A DNA stretch of 64,000 bases from Lysinibacillus agricola (GTDB lineage: Bacteria; Bacillota; Bacilli; Bacillales_A; Planococcaceae), in contig NZ_CP067341.1 of the NCBI RefSeq assembly GCF_016638705.1, forward strand, positions 2,979,501-3,043,500, in the 5' to 3' direction. Position numbers and translations under genes: made by a program. This document shows, piece by piece, positions 34,034-43,137 of this stretch (position 1 is its first letter; every line of letters starts with the position of its first letter). The notes under the pieces are model-generated. The model ran no database searches, was not told where the DNA came from, and saw only the letters and a list, made by a program, of their open reading frames with translations.

Positions 34034-34519
34034 CTACTGTTCATCCACTGATATTGGTAAGACTGTAGAATATTTAACTTCTCTTAAAGATAAGTTAGTT
34101 TGAATGCGGGATATGCCAAGCCTATTTAATTTTCTTATAAAGCTATTTAATTCTTTTCGATCCCTAATAACAACCTTTAAAAGATAATCATACTCTCCCG
34201 TTAAACAATGACATTCTAATATTTCTGTCATTGTTTTTAAGGTATTTTCCAAAGCTTCTAATTCCTTCGCTTGGTGAATATTTGTACTCATGAAAACATA
34301 GCAGAGTAAATCGAATCCCAGTTTCTCATGATTTAAAATGGCAACTTGTTTATCAATAAATCCTTCACTTTCTAATCGTTTTATCCTTGTATGTGTCGCT
34401 GGTGGGGATAAATTCACCCGTCTCGCTAGTTCTGCATTACTGATCTGAACTTCTCTCTGCAAGATATCTAATATTTGAGTATCCACACTATCTAATAATC
34501 TTCTTTCGAAATCTCTCAT
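34034..34519 (-). CDS. Lrp/AsnC family transcriptional regulator
   Basis: 161 residues. An N-terminal helix-turn-helix (about 12-60, with ISNAELARRVNLSPPATHTR) and a C-terminal RAM/AsnC ligand domain (ILECHCLTGEYDYLLKVVIR). These regulators respond to amino acids and form octamers. Divergent from the EamA exporter at 34723 across about 200 bp, a classic arrangement in which the regulator controls an amino-acid exporter. Confidence 0.92.
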   Translation of the reverse strand: MRDFERRLLDSVDTQILDILQREVQISNAELARRVNLSPPATHTRIKRLESEGFIDKQVAILNHEKLGFDLLCYVFMSTNIHQAKELEALENTLKTMTEILECHCLTGEYDYLLKVVIRDRKELNSFIRKLNRLGISRIQTNLSLREVKYSTVLPISVDEQ

Positions 34520-34722
34520 GCTATTCTCTCCTTTTTTTATTCGAAATTTCAGCTACATTTGACAATCATTATTAATTTTATTCTGTAAAATCCTTTTATT
34601 CTTACTATTATTTTGATTTTTATTCATTATACAAAATATTACACTGCCAAATAAGCAAAAATGTTATGATTCTTTTATCAAAACTCGATTGTACATATAA
34701 GAATCCAAGGAGAGATAGTGAT

Positions 34723-35625
34723 TTGAAGAATATCTATGTTCTATTAATGCTTTTAACCAGTTTACTTTGGGGAGGCAATTTTGTAGTTGCCAAATCGCTT
34801 GTTGAGCATGCCTCTCCCTTAACATTGACGAGCTTAAGATGGCTCATTGCCGTCGCCGTACTTCTTCCTATGGTATGGTGGAAAGAAAAAAGATTGCTTC
34901 CCTCTCGAGATGCCCTTCTCCCTTTATTGTTAATGGGCATTACAGGTGTGGTATTGTTCAATATTTTTCAATTTTTAGCATTGGAAAGAACTACATCGAC
35001 GAATGTTGGCCTTATTTCAACATTAAATACTATTTCAATTGCGATTTTTTCATTTGTTTTTCTAAAGGAAAAGATTAATATACTTCAATCACTTTCAATG
35101 CTACTTTCGCTGTTCGGTGTTCTTCTCGTACTTTCAAAGGGGAACATCAACCTATTATTGTCTTTTCATTTTAATTTGGGTGATTTATGGATGCTTGCAG
35201 CTGTATGTGTATGGGGAATTTATTCCGTCTGTAGTAAATGGGCAATGAAAACTACCTCACCACTAATGTCTAATTTGTATTCAGGAATATTTGGACTTCT
35301 TGTACTATTGCCGTTTAACCTTAATGATTTTACCATTTCTAATGTTAATCATTCTTTTATACTATCCCTTTTATATACAGGGTTTATCTCCACTGTCGTT
35401 TGTATGGTACTTTGGAGCATTGGTATTCAAAAATTAGGGGCTACAACATCCGGTGTTTTCCTTAATTTCAACCCGATTTTCACGGCACTTTTAGCGTTTT
35501 TATTTTTAGGAGAAAGCATCTCTTGGACTCAAGGGATTGGAGGATTGATTGTTATTATAGGCTGTTATTTATTTTCACATTTTAAAACGAAAACAACTTA
35601 TCTAAATACATCCCTTTCAAATTAA
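34723..35625 (+). CDS. EamA/DMT-family transporter
   Basis: 300 residues with ten predicted membrane helices in two EamA repeats. The TTG at 34723 follows AAGGAG; the open frame continues 19 codons upstream to an ATG at 34666 without a ribosome site. Landmarks are LLWGGNFVVAKSLVEHASP near the start and the second-repeat motifs LWSIGIQKLGATTSGVFLNF and PIFTALLAFLFLGE. DMT family members export amino acids or metabolites; the divergent Lrp regulator supports amino-acid efflux. Confidence 0.9.
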   Translation: MKNIYVLLMLLTSLLWGGNFVVAKSLVEHASPLTLTSLRWLIAVAVLLPMVWWKEKRLLPSRDALLPLLLMGITGVVLFNIFQFLALERTTSTNVGLISTLNTISIAIFSFVFLKEKINILQSLSMLLSLFGVLLVLSKGNINLLLSFHFNLGDLWMLAAVCVWGIYSVCSKWAMKTTSPLMSNLYSGIFGLLVLLPFNLNDFTISNVNHSFILSLLYTGFISTVVCMVLWSIGIQKLGATTSGVFLNFNPIFTALLAFLFLGESISWTQGIGGLIVIIGCYLFSHFKTKTTYLNTSLSN

Positions 35626-35672
35626 GACTAAAACAAAAAAGTGTCAACACAATTAGTTACACTCTACCGAAG

Positions 35673-35858
35673 TTAAAGTGAATTATATTTTTTCACTTTT
35701 AAAGGAATAGATATAACATATAAATCTATAGCATAAGTGCTAATCGTAATCCCTTTACCTTCTTCCGTAAATTTTGCTTGAAGAAACTGTTCTGAAACTT
35801 TTCTTTTTCCCCATTTTTTAGGGAACCATTCAAATCCTAGAAACATAGTATTGATCAC
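35673..35858 (-). CDS. Short hypothetical protein, possibly a gene fragment
   Basis: 61 codons. FEWFPKKWGKRKVSEQFLQA looks protein-like, but the ribosome site is poor (GGTGATC) and the family unknown. It may be the end of a lost gene. Convergent to the EamA exporter. Confidence 0.3.
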   Translation of the reverse strand: MINTMFLGFEWFPKKWGKRKVSEQFLQAKFTEEGKGITISTYAIDLYVISIPLKVKKYNSL

Positions 35859-35909
35859 CTTAAAGTATTTTAGAAGATACCAACTTTATAAGACCAAGAC
35901 GATAATTAG

Positions 35910-35949
35910 AACTGCATTCCAGTTAGTACTTACTAACTGGAATGCAGTT
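35910..35949. terminator. Very long perfect hairpin
   Basis: AACTGCATTCCAGTTAGTA (35910-35928) and its exact complement TACTAACTGGAATGCAGTT (35931-35949), a 19-bp stem with a two-base loop. A-rich left and TTTTA right flanks permit terminator activity, though the stem is unusually long and loop unusually short. The rest of the 348-bp gap shows nothing else. Confidence 0.6.
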
Positions 35950-36304
35950 AATTTTATGAGCGCCTAGTTTAACTAGCTTTAAATTTATACTTGGTTCTCT
36001 CATTATTTTGGAATTAATTTTATTTTAGAATAAATTTTGGTGATTTCAAAAAAAAGAATTCCAATTTACACCTTCGAGCTCTTGATCTTTTTTGAGCGTT
36101 CACTGTCTTGTTGATAATGAGGCAATTCCTTTCCCATTTACCTTTGTGCATGGGTTATACTTTATATAAGGTGACGACTGAAAAAAATGTACGAGGTGAT
36201 ATGAAGATGGAAAATTGTTGTAGTAGCAGTAAAAAAAATATTAATGAAAACACTATTATTTGTCCCTCTTGCAAAAATAAAGCTAAAAATGTACAGTTAA
36301 TAAC

Positions 36305-37673
36305 TCAAACTTCGCAGACTGAAATCGACAAATAAGCCTTGATATAATTAGGAAGGCTGGCGATCCATTGCTGAAGTTGACTTTTGATTAGTTTTTGGAT
36401 TTTTGTATTTGTCTTTTTCAGGGTATCTTCAAGAAGCTCGATTAATTGCTGTAAAGCGACAGCCCAATCGAGTTCATTTACTTCATCGCAAAGTTCATAG
36501 AAAATGCCACCTAATGTTCGCTGGTCGGTATGGCAGCGATTTTGCCAGGACAAAACGATATATCTTGAAAAGACAATGGTTGTGTGACTGATGAGTAAAT
36601 CATAAGACATCCCTTGAAATTCTTTTTGAAGTCTCAATAATGATTTGGTTGTCTTAAAGAAGACTTCGATGTCCCAACGCATTCCATAAATACGAATGAT
36701 TTCTTGTTCAGAAAGCGTACAGTCCGTGCTAAGAATGGCAAGCCACTCACTCTTTTTATTTCTGTTTTGGACAAATACAACCTTTACCTGAACGCCATTT
36801 GCCATCGTTGTATGAATCGATCGCAAAATTCCTTTCTTGTCTGGGACAGGTGTGGCAATCTTATACAATTCTTTTAAAGAGAGTCGTTGGTTGTTCATCA
36901 AATAACGTTGGTTCGTATTTTTCACCATACCAATGACATCCAGACCTAGTTCAACGATGGATTGAATGAGCGGTTGTTGTGTAAACCACGTATCCATTAA
37001 CACATAATCAGCGGATACACCTGCTTGTAAGGCTCTTTTCAAGCATACTTGGAATGATTGTAGGCGCGGATTCTAACGATTCTACACGACGTTTATAGCC
37101 CGAGGTACGTTTGTCGATGTTGTTCGAAATCCCATTGATTTGTGCATTTTTTGAACTCAGTAACGTAAAATCCAGCGGCATAAATGTAAAGCCGTCTGAC
37201 CAACCCAAAGTAAGCATACGAAAGCCTTTTATAGAAGCGCTTCGTTAAAGAGGAATGATCCATACAACGTGCGAGAAGCTCAACCTTTTTACTACGATTC
37301 CGATCAAACATTGAATCGTCAATAATCAGTGTTTTTTTGGGCGCTTTTTCATCTGTTAGTGCATCGACTTTTTGAACGGCGTGTGCGCTTAAAAAGGATA
37401 AAAAAACGACGCTAAAGCAAATTTAGAATGATTCATAAAACGATAAACGGCATCTTTGGCTGGATAACAATCTCCTTTTTGGATGATAAAAAGGGTACAC
37501 CAACTCTTTTGATGAAAAATTAAACAGAATACGAGGTGAAACAAATAAGAAGTTGTAAACCCAAACTTCTTCGTAATGCCAGCTTTCCGTAAATGTTTAA
37601 AAATTTCTAATTCATTAAAAATAGATTTTAATTCTTTAGACAGTTGATTGTTTGGTCCATTATGCTCTATCAT
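36305..37673 (-). pseudogene. DDE transposase, IS4 type, multiply frameshifted
   Basis: Starts MIEHNGPNNQLSKELKSIF at 37673. The frame breaks near 37390, 37210 and 37035, moving through SMFDRNRSKKVELLARCMDH (first aspartate in the I-D-D-S region) and YGWSDGFTFMPLDFTLL-like sequence to ADYVLMDTWFTQQ (second aspartate) and the YGMRWDIEVFFKTTKSLL signature (Y-x2-R-x3-E-x6-K) with the catalytic glutamate. All three catalytic acids are recognisable but on different frames, so no active protein can be made. Confidence 0.85.
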
Positions 37674-37840
37674 AATGAAAGCACCTCTTTCGTTTGGTAG
37701 TGTATTCTAGTCAAATTCACTATACCAAAGAATGAGGTGTTTTTTGTATTTATAAAACATTTTGTCAAGAATCCTATTGAAATTGTAAAGAACCAAACAA
37801 GCTCAATGATTAAGCCGATTTATATTGGTGCGAAGTTTGA
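36305..37840 (-). mobile_element. 1,536-bp IS4-family-like insertion sequence, degenerate
   Basis: Terminal inverted repeats are perfect over 12 bp: TCAAACTTCGCA at 36305-36316 and TGCGAAGTTTGA at 37829-37840. A 9-bp target duplication GTTAATAAC lies at 36296-36304 and 37841-37849. The single transposase gene is broken by several frameshifts. The clean duplication shows the insertion event precisely, inside the CopZ-like gene. Confidence 0.93.
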
Positions 37841-38225
37841 GTTAATAACAATTAAATCCATGATGAAACCATCTGTATTAGGATCTATAAATGCTATGGA
37901 AAATCACTATTTTTGTGCTACTAAAGATTGTCATGTCATTTATTTTGATTCGTGTAATAAGGAGTACCTTCTATCTGATATAAAGGTAGATGTACATCAA
38001 AAGAATGACTCATTTAGTACACCGGTTTGTTATTGTTTTGGTTGGACTAAAGAGAAAATTAAACACTATGTTGAAAATGAACTCACTCCTAGCCCCTTAC
38101 AACATATTCGTGAAAATATAAAAGAAAATCGTTGTGGCTGTGAGGTAAACAATCCTCAAGGTAGTTGTTGTTTAGGGAATGTTACGAAATATATTAAAGG
38201 TTTAACCTAAAAAGGAGTAATAAGG

Positions 38226-38260
38226 GGTCCTAAAAGCTTAAGGGTTTTTAGGACCGTTTT
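38226..38260 (+). terminator. Terminator of the CopZ-like gene
   Basis: GGTCCTAAAA (38226-38235) pairs perfectly with TTTTAGGACC (38246-38255), then GTTTT; 16 bases after the stop. Confidence 0.9.
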
Positions 38261-38348
38261 ATTGACCGTGGTACACTTCGATATTTTGTCTAATAAAATT
38301 GGTGGTTACCGCTGTATTGTTTAAAGTTTATCCCCTCCTCGAATCATT

Positions 38349-38540
38349 TTAATCAACTAATTGATTAAACTTTTCTGTAGGGAAATCAACTCCTAGTTCC
38401 TCCATTTGTATTTTTGCTTTCTCAATTAATTTTGTTGCCTCTTTATTAGTTTCATCATCTAAATTTGCGAATTTTTCGCCTTTTTCAATATGGTTTGGGA
38501 GAGACACACCTAGTTCTTTCGTTTTGGTTTTAGCAGCTTC
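38349..38540 (-). pseudogene. Fragment of an unknown helical protein
   Basis: In-frame sequence without a start: EAAKTKTKELGVSLPNHIEK, then ANLDDETNKEATKLIEKAKI and ELGVDFPTEKFNQLVD before the stop at 38349; a stop codon directly precedes it. Two copies of an A-K-x-K/Q-x-E-E-L-G-V-x-(L/F)-P motif suggest an internal repeat of a secreted helical protein. The N-terminal part is missing. Confidence 0.45.
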
Positions 38541-38600
38541 TTAAATCAAAAATAGCTATCCTTATTTCAAAATTAGGTAAGTCACAACATTTACGAAATA

Positions 38601-38647
38601 AAAAATGATCAGACTCAAAATTAATTGTTTATCTGATCATTTTTTAT
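38601..38647. terminator. Terminator hairpin
   Basis: AAAAATGATCAGA and TCTGATCATTTTTT, a 12-13-bp stem with A- and T-runs on both sides, so active in either direction. Confidence 0.75.
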
Positions 38648-38722
38648 GCGTGTTCGTTTGTTTACCTTGACAATGATAGGTTACCACATTATTCTTAACA
38701 ATTTCTGAACAAATCCTGAATC
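38643..38722. repeat. 80-bp intergenic repeat, copy A
   Basis: TTTATGCGTGTTC...AGGTTACCACAT...TCTGAACAAATC matches 41254-41332 at roughly 85% of positions by eye. Both copies follow directly on a terminator hairpin and contain no open frame. Confidence 0.75.
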
Positions 38723-38823
38723 ATGTAGCTTCGATTGCTCTCGCAGCGCATAATAAAAACCCTCCACATTTGATGTGAAGGGCAATTGGCTATTTCTAAT
38801 AAACAGTTCTTCTACCAAAAAAC

Positions 38824-39567
38824 TCACTTAAAATAAAAATTCATCGCGTTTTGATAAAGAATTTTTTCCGCAGAAATTGAATCAAACAATCCTTGAATCA
38901 GTTCAATATCTGCATAAGCAAAAGGTCTTTTTGCCCGTGTTGACGGCAAGTCTGTGCCGAACATTAGCGCGTCGGGATTGACAGCATAAATGGATTTCAA
39001 AGCATGTTCTACATTGAGCTCCACACGACCAAAACCTGTCGCTTTTACTCGTACACCTTGATCTACGAGTTGCAACAAATGAGGTAAGCCTTCCTCAGAT
39101 AACCCTAAATGATCAATTGAAATGGCCGGTAATTTTTCAATCGTTGAGGCAATTTCAGGCAAATCTTTTGCGTCTATATATAGTTCACTATGCCAGCCAA
39201 CTAAATCATAAACACGTCTCGCAAAGTAATCGAGTTTAGATAAATCTTCGGAGCCGCCACGCTTCACATTGAATCGTAGTGCGCGCATACCTTTTTTATG
39301 TAAATCAATAATCTCATCATCTGTCACCGAAAATGGTAGTTGCGTAACACCACAAAATGCAGAGCCCATTTTCTCTAAAGCATTGACTAAATAATCTTGG
39401 TCAAAACCTTGGAAAGAACCCGAGACAATTGCACCACCTACAATATTAAAAGTCGCTGTTTCTTTTTGGTAATCTTCTACAACATAGCTAGGTGGTACAT
39501 ATCCTTGGTTTTCAGTAATAGGAAAATCAAAATCAATAATGTGAAAGTGTGCATCAAAAATTCTCAT
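38824..39567 (-). CDS. Amidohydrolase-type TIM-barrel metal-dependent hydrolase
   Basis: 247 residues. FDAHFHIIDFDFP supplies the H-x-H metal motif at residues 6-8. SIDHLGL near 145 and MFGTDLPSTRAKRPFAY near 205 hold the further histidine and aspartate ligands. This is the amidohydrolase 2 family (decarboxylases and lactonases such as 4-sulfomuconolactonase). AAAGGAGGCGG precedes the ATG. Substrate unknown, single gene. Confidence 0.88.
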   Translation of the reverse strand: MRIFDAHFHIIDFDFPITENQGYVPPSYVVEDYQKETATFNIVGGAIVSGSFQGFDQDYLVNALEKMGSAFCGVTQLPFSVTDDEIIDLHKKGMRALRFNVKRGGSEDLSKLDYFARRVYDLVGWHSELYIDAKDLPEIASTIEKLPAISIDHLGLSEEGLPHLLQLVDQGVRVKATGFGRVELNVEHALKSIYAVNPDALMFGTDLPSTRAKRPFAYADIELIQGLFDSISAEKILYQNAMNFYFK

Positions 39568-39722
39568 CTTTCCGCCTCCTTTCTTTTACGTTATCAAACA
39601 TAAAACATAATGAAAATTCATGTTTTTTTATTAGATTTCATAAGTTTATCTTATTGACATAAGAAATCCGGGTCTTAATTAGGTTTTCGCTAGCCTTCCT
39701 GATCGTTTCACCTTACTCCAAG

Positions 39723-40415
39723 TTACATCGCATCCTCGTTTTCAATATTATGAATACCTAGGTACGCAATGACCACTCCAACTGCTGCAAGCCCTAATTG
39801 AAGTGGAATAAAGGTCACCAATGAGATTGCTGGGTTATAAGAACAAGCAATTGCCACCACGAGGAGAGAGGAACCAATAGTGGCCGGAACAGAATGGTTA
39901 CGCATCCCAAAATACAATGGAATTAAGCTTATTCCTGAGGAGACAATAGCAAAAGGAACCATGTTTATGACCTCTCCTATGAACTGATTTGCAGTTAATG
40001 CAAATGGAACAATAGGAAAATAAATATTAATTATTGAAAACAGACCAGCAACAACCATATTAGACAACATCATTGTGATTAACGTCAAAAAAGCTATCAG
40101 GATTAGTTTACTAGCAATTATTTTCTTTCGACTAACAGGATAAGAGAACAAAATCAAAATTGTTTTGTTTTTATATTCTTCAATGATTAGTTTCGCAATC
40201 AATACCGAGGCAAACACAATAAATGTTGCCCTCACGCTTGCGCCAATCAGTACATAAACATCTTGATACGTTGAAATGGGTATATCCCCTTCTCTCTGTG
40301 CAATAAAAATAACGATACACACTATTGCTGTTATAATGATGTTGGCGATAATCGCACCTTTTACATACCAACCTAAGTTAAACTTCTTCATTTCCAGCTT
40401 TAGTAGCTGTAACAT
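39723..40415 (-). CDS. ABC-2 type transporter permease
   Basis: 230 residues with six membrane helices; the VLIAKLIIEEYKNKTILILFSYPVSRKK region after helix 2 is typical of the MutE/BcrB-type permeases of bacteriocin and antibiotic ABC exporters. No ATPase gene lies beside it, so the operon has probably lost it. The truncated permease at 40446 is 30 bases upstream. Confidence 0.85.
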   Translation of the reverse strand: MLQLLKLEMKKFNLGWYVKGAIIANIIITAIVCIVIFIAQREGDIPISTYQDVYVLIGASVRATFIVFASVLIAKLIIEEYKNKTILILFSYPVSRKKIIASKLILIAFLTLITMMLSNMVVAGLFSIINIYFPIVPFALTANQFIGEVINMVPFAIVSSGISLIPLYFGMRNHSVPATIGSSLLVVAIACSYNPAISLVTFIPLQLGLAAVGVVIAYLGIHNIENEDAM

Positions 40416-40445
40416 AGCGTCATCTCTCCTCTTCGATTTGTCATT

Positions 40446-40751
40446 CTATTGCATGATCATATAACCAATACTCATTATGTTGAGTATTGGTAACCTATTA
40501 TGATTCTTGTATTCATTAATTACTAAACGTAATAAAATAATAGCTAAAATAATTATAAATGTTGTTTTAATAAGAATATTCATTAATGGCATTAGTCCTA
40601 AATACTCAGTAAACAACAGCCCATTCTCAATTTTAAAAACATATGGAAGAGTTCCGGAAGCAAAGTAATTTGCTACAATACAAATGGTTATTCCTATTAA
40701 ATATTTAGTTAAATTATGTTTTTTCCATCCCAGTTCTATCAGTTTAAGCAT
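40446..40751 (-). CDS. Truncated ABC-2 permease, N-terminal part
   Basis: 101 residues; start at 40751 after GGAGAGA. LKLIELGWKKHNLTKYLIG and LRLVINEYKNHN match the first two helices and the loop of its neighbour's fold, but the protein stops where a full permease would continue for about 130 residues. Probably a decayed paralogous subunit of a two-permease exporter. Confidence 0.65.
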   Translation of the reverse strand: MLKLIELGWKKHNLTKYLIGITICIVANYFASGTLPYVFKIENGLLFTEYLGLMPLMNILIKTTFIIILAIILLRLVINEYKNHNRLPILNIMSIGYMIMQ

Positions 40752-40772
40752 GAATCTCTCTCCATTCATCAA

Positions 40773-41206
40773 ATTTAAGAAATACTACACTAAAGAGCTG
40801 TGCTTTTTATCGCCAAAATCTTTTGCAGAGTAACTGTCATGTCATAAATTCGAATTTCTTGTTCGTCCATATTATTTTTTATACGAGATGATATTCAAAA
40901 ATGTAAGTCTCTTTTTTAATATCCTGTGCAGTCACCCCAAAAATTCCCTCTCTCATTTTGTACTTTAATTGTATAAATCGATCATCTCTTTTTTCTTACT
41001 CATTCCTTACAAATTTATTAATTGTAATATGGCTGTCTCGAATAATCCTTAGAGGAACTTTAGTGGTTTTAGAATAACTAATCATATTGGACGCTGATTT
41101 CCGCGGGCGGGAGCCGAACACCATGCTCGTTATATTTGGAGGAATTATTTAAATACCAGGCTTAAATGAGTACCTGATGTACTTTTTATAAAGCTCTATT
41201 CACTAA
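40773..41206. other. 434-bp gap without a gene; repeat scrap at 41091-41116
   Basis: AT-rich sequence that probably held the upstream part of the lost ABC operon. GACGCTGATTTCCGCGGGCG at about 41090 resembles the GTTGATTTCCG repeat family. No open frame with a ribosome site. Confidence 0.5.
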
Positions 41207-41254
41207 AAACAAAAAGCCAAGCTCACAAAAAAATTTGTGACCTTGACTTTTTGT
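41207..41254. terminator. Long interrupted hairpin
   Basis: AACAAAAAGCCAAG...CACAAA and TTTGTG...CTTGACTTTTTGTT form a stem with small internal mismatches, then TTTATG. It directly precedes repeat copy B. Confidence 0.65.
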
Positions 41255-41332
41255 TTATGCGTGTTCATTTGCTAACCATGACATTATTAGGTTACCACAT
41301 CATTCTCAACAAATTCTGAACAAATCATGAAT
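41254..41332. repeat. 80-bp intergenic repeat, copy B
   Basis: See copy A at 38643-38722; GTTACCACAT and TTCTGAACAAATC blocks are the best conserved. Confidence 0.75.
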
Positions 41333-41410
41333 GTATATTTGTTTTACTACGACATACGTATTGAAATAGCCGTATCTTTACGACTGTATTTTTGAAAATC
41401 GAATATTTTA

Positions 41411-41560
41411 TTATTTGCGATCCTGATTATTTTTATCAGTTAATTTACCAGTAATAAATCCTAAAAAAGTATTTGTTATAATTAATGGTGTTATTTCTCC
41501 TGCAACTATAAAAGTTAAGACACCAGCTACAACACCAAGTAATAATGCGTTTAAACTCAT
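41411..41560 (-). CDS. 49-residue membrane protein
   Basis: ATG 41560 follows GGAGGT at a workable distance. MSLNALLLGVVAGVLTFIVA then EITPLIITNTFLGFITGKL, ending in a charged DKNNQDRK tail. One or two hydrophobic segments; possibly a holin-like or structural micro-protein. No family recognised. Confidence 0.55.
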   Translation of the reverse strand: MSLNALLLGVVAGVLTFIVAGEITPLIITNTFLGFITGKLTDKNNQDRK

Positions 41561-41709
41561 TTACCTTGAACCTCCAGCCTTTTAATAAACAAAATCGAAT
41601 TAAATATAAGATGCTCTAAAAGTTGCGAAAAATTGTTCATGTAGCCATTGTATGTAAATCCTTTATTTGCAAGTCCTGAATAATTCTTTTGATTAATGGA
41701 ACTTTATTA

Positions 41710-42282
41710 TTATTTACTTTTTTTATATTTCAATTCTTCGACCATACTTGAAAGCTTCATGAGAGTTTTCCAATTACGTACAGTTGCTGGAATCTCAAGC
41801 TTTTTCAGATTATTACCAAGTTTGGAGTTTCGAATGCTGTCATAGAATAAAAGATGCACATCTCTTCCATTTATGATACTGAGTTCTCTTTCATTTGTAT
41901 AAGCTAAAAACTTGTCACGATTGACCTTAGAAGGAGCTGCCGGCAACAAAGCAACATGCAGACATTCTCCTTTACATGAATTATCCGCTTCTGAAATCTT
42001 CTGATCTGAAAAGGGAGATTGACTTACAATTTGCTGTAATTCTTCTGATGTCCTAATGACAACAAAACTGGATATCCCATAATCCGCTTTAATTTTATCC
42101 TGAATTTTCTTTTGCAAAATCTCCTCAGTTTCGCCTGATTCAAAAAGGATGTTTCCACTTTGTATATATGTCTTAACATTTTGTAATCCTAGTTGTTCAA
42201 GGGAACTTCTTAATTCTGCCATGATGATTTTATTGTGCCCGCCTACATTAATTCCTCTAAGTAATGCAATATATATAGTCAT
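41710..42282 (-). CDS. DUF1697 protein
   Basis: 190 residues. YIALLRGINVGGHNKIIMAE and VKTYIQSGNILFES are the diagnostic N-terminal motifs of DUF1697, a widespread cytoplasmic family of unknown activity. No ribosome site other than AAAGGTGAG before the ATG. Its neighbour upstream is the alpha/beta hydrolase, 25 bases away, so it may be the third gene of that operon. Confidence 0.93.
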   Translation of the reverse strand: MTIYIALLRGINVGGHNKIIMAELRSSLEQLGLQNVKTYIQSGNILFESGETEEILQKKIQDKIKADYGISSFVVIRTSEELQQIVSQSPFSDQKISEADNSCKGECLHVALLPAAPSKVNRDKFLAYTNERELSIINGRDVHLLFYDSIRNSKLGNNLKKLEIPATVRNWKTLMKLSSMVEELKYKKSK

Positions 42283-42307
42283 ACTATCTCACCTTTCCAT
42301 TTACAAT

Positions 42308-43126
42308 TTATTTACTAATAATAGTTACATCCTTATATTGCTTCAAAGGCTTATCCTCTAGGAAATCGATAATCATTTCATTAAAAATATCTCGGCGCAT
42401 CGTACTTAATGGATCGAATGCATCTTTGAATAATGCTAGTTTTGCATTTTGAATATGGTTAAAAATAGTTCGAGATCCTTTCCCTTCATCAACTCCCGTA
42501 ATAACTTTTCCTTCGCCACCCATTACAAGCGTAGGTGACTTTATCTGATGCAATTGATCAGTATGAGTTGGAAATGGTGCTCTTTTCATTGCAAGCAGCA
42601 TCTTCTTATCAATCGAAAAAGACTCTCTTAATATCCGTTGAGTATAAGGATCCTCCTTATAAAATTTCATCATAATATTAATAATTATACTGTATGGAAG
42701 TAGACTAAATATAAAATTTGAGATCGACAGTACCCAGCTCGCCGCGATTGTGGGCATCTCACTATAACTATTAGAGACTACGAGTTTATCTACGTATGTG
42801 GGATATTTTATTGCAAGCAAAGTAGCCAATTGACCGCCCTGAGACACACCGACGACATGAATTTTGCTAATTTCAAGTACGTCTAAAAAACATTTTATAT
42901 CCTCCACAATAATATGATGATCATATTTATTATTCGGGAATTCCTTTGTCGTATCACCATGTCCTCTATAATCAGGCATAAGCATTTGATAGTGTGAGGA
43001 AAATGCTTTAAATTGAGGCTCCCACATTTTCCATGATGCTCCGCTGCCGTGTAAAAATAATATGGGCGTTCCTTGACCTTTAATTTTGTAATGGATTGTG
43101 ATACTGTTCGCATTAACTTTTGGCAT
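42308..43126 (-). CDS. Alpha/beta hydrolase
   Basis: 272 residues, no signal peptide. LFLHGSGASWKMW gives the oxyanion loop, PDYRGHGDT the strand before, and VVGVSQGGQLATLLAIKYP the nucleophile serine near residue 100. The usual catalytic aspartate and histidine region is less clear at the C-terminus. Eleven bases after the GbsR-type regulator, hence an operon with it. Confidence 0.85.
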   Translation of the reverse strand: MPKVNANSITIHYKIKGQGTPILFLHGSGASWKMWEPQFKAFSSHYQMLMPDYRGHGDTTKEFPNNKYDHHIIVEDIKCFLDVLEISKIHVVGVSQGGQLATLLAIKYPTYVDKLVVSNSYSEMPTIAASWVLSISNFIFSLLPYSIIINIMMKFYKEDPYTQRILRESFSIDKKMLLAMKRAPFPTHTDQLHQIKSPTLVMGGEGKVITGVDEGKGSRTIFNHIQNAKLALFKDAFDPLSTMRRDIFNEMIIDFLEDKPLKQYKDVTIISK

Positions 43127-43137
43127 AAAGTCTCCCC

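Larger units (their letters stand above)
36207..38210 (+). pseudogene. CopZ-like metal-binding protein gene interrupted by an IS
   Basis: The 5' part (36207-36304) encodes MENCCSSSKKNINENTIICP, S-C-K-N-K and VQLIT; the 3' part (37850-38210) continues IKSMMKPSVLGSINAMEN, CATKDCHVIYFD, PVCYCFGWTKEKI and CGCEVNNPQGSCCLGNVTKY. Removing the IS and one target duplication restores a 152-residue frame exactly. The cysteine pattern (C-C, C-P-S-C, C-x4-C, C-Y-C, C-G-C, C-C) is that of the [2Fe-2S]/zinc CopZ-type N-terminal domain family linked to copper or other soft-metal handling. Start chosen after GAGGTGAT. Ends at a strong terminator. Confidence 0.88.

Noticed and set aside
35673..35858. Considered as the end of a staygreen-type protein
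   Set aside because: No shared motif could be confirmed; reported only as a weak hypothetical ORF.
37093..37311. Separate small genes in the IS
   Set aside because: They are consecutive fragments of one transposase split by frameshifts, as the order of catalytic motifs shows.
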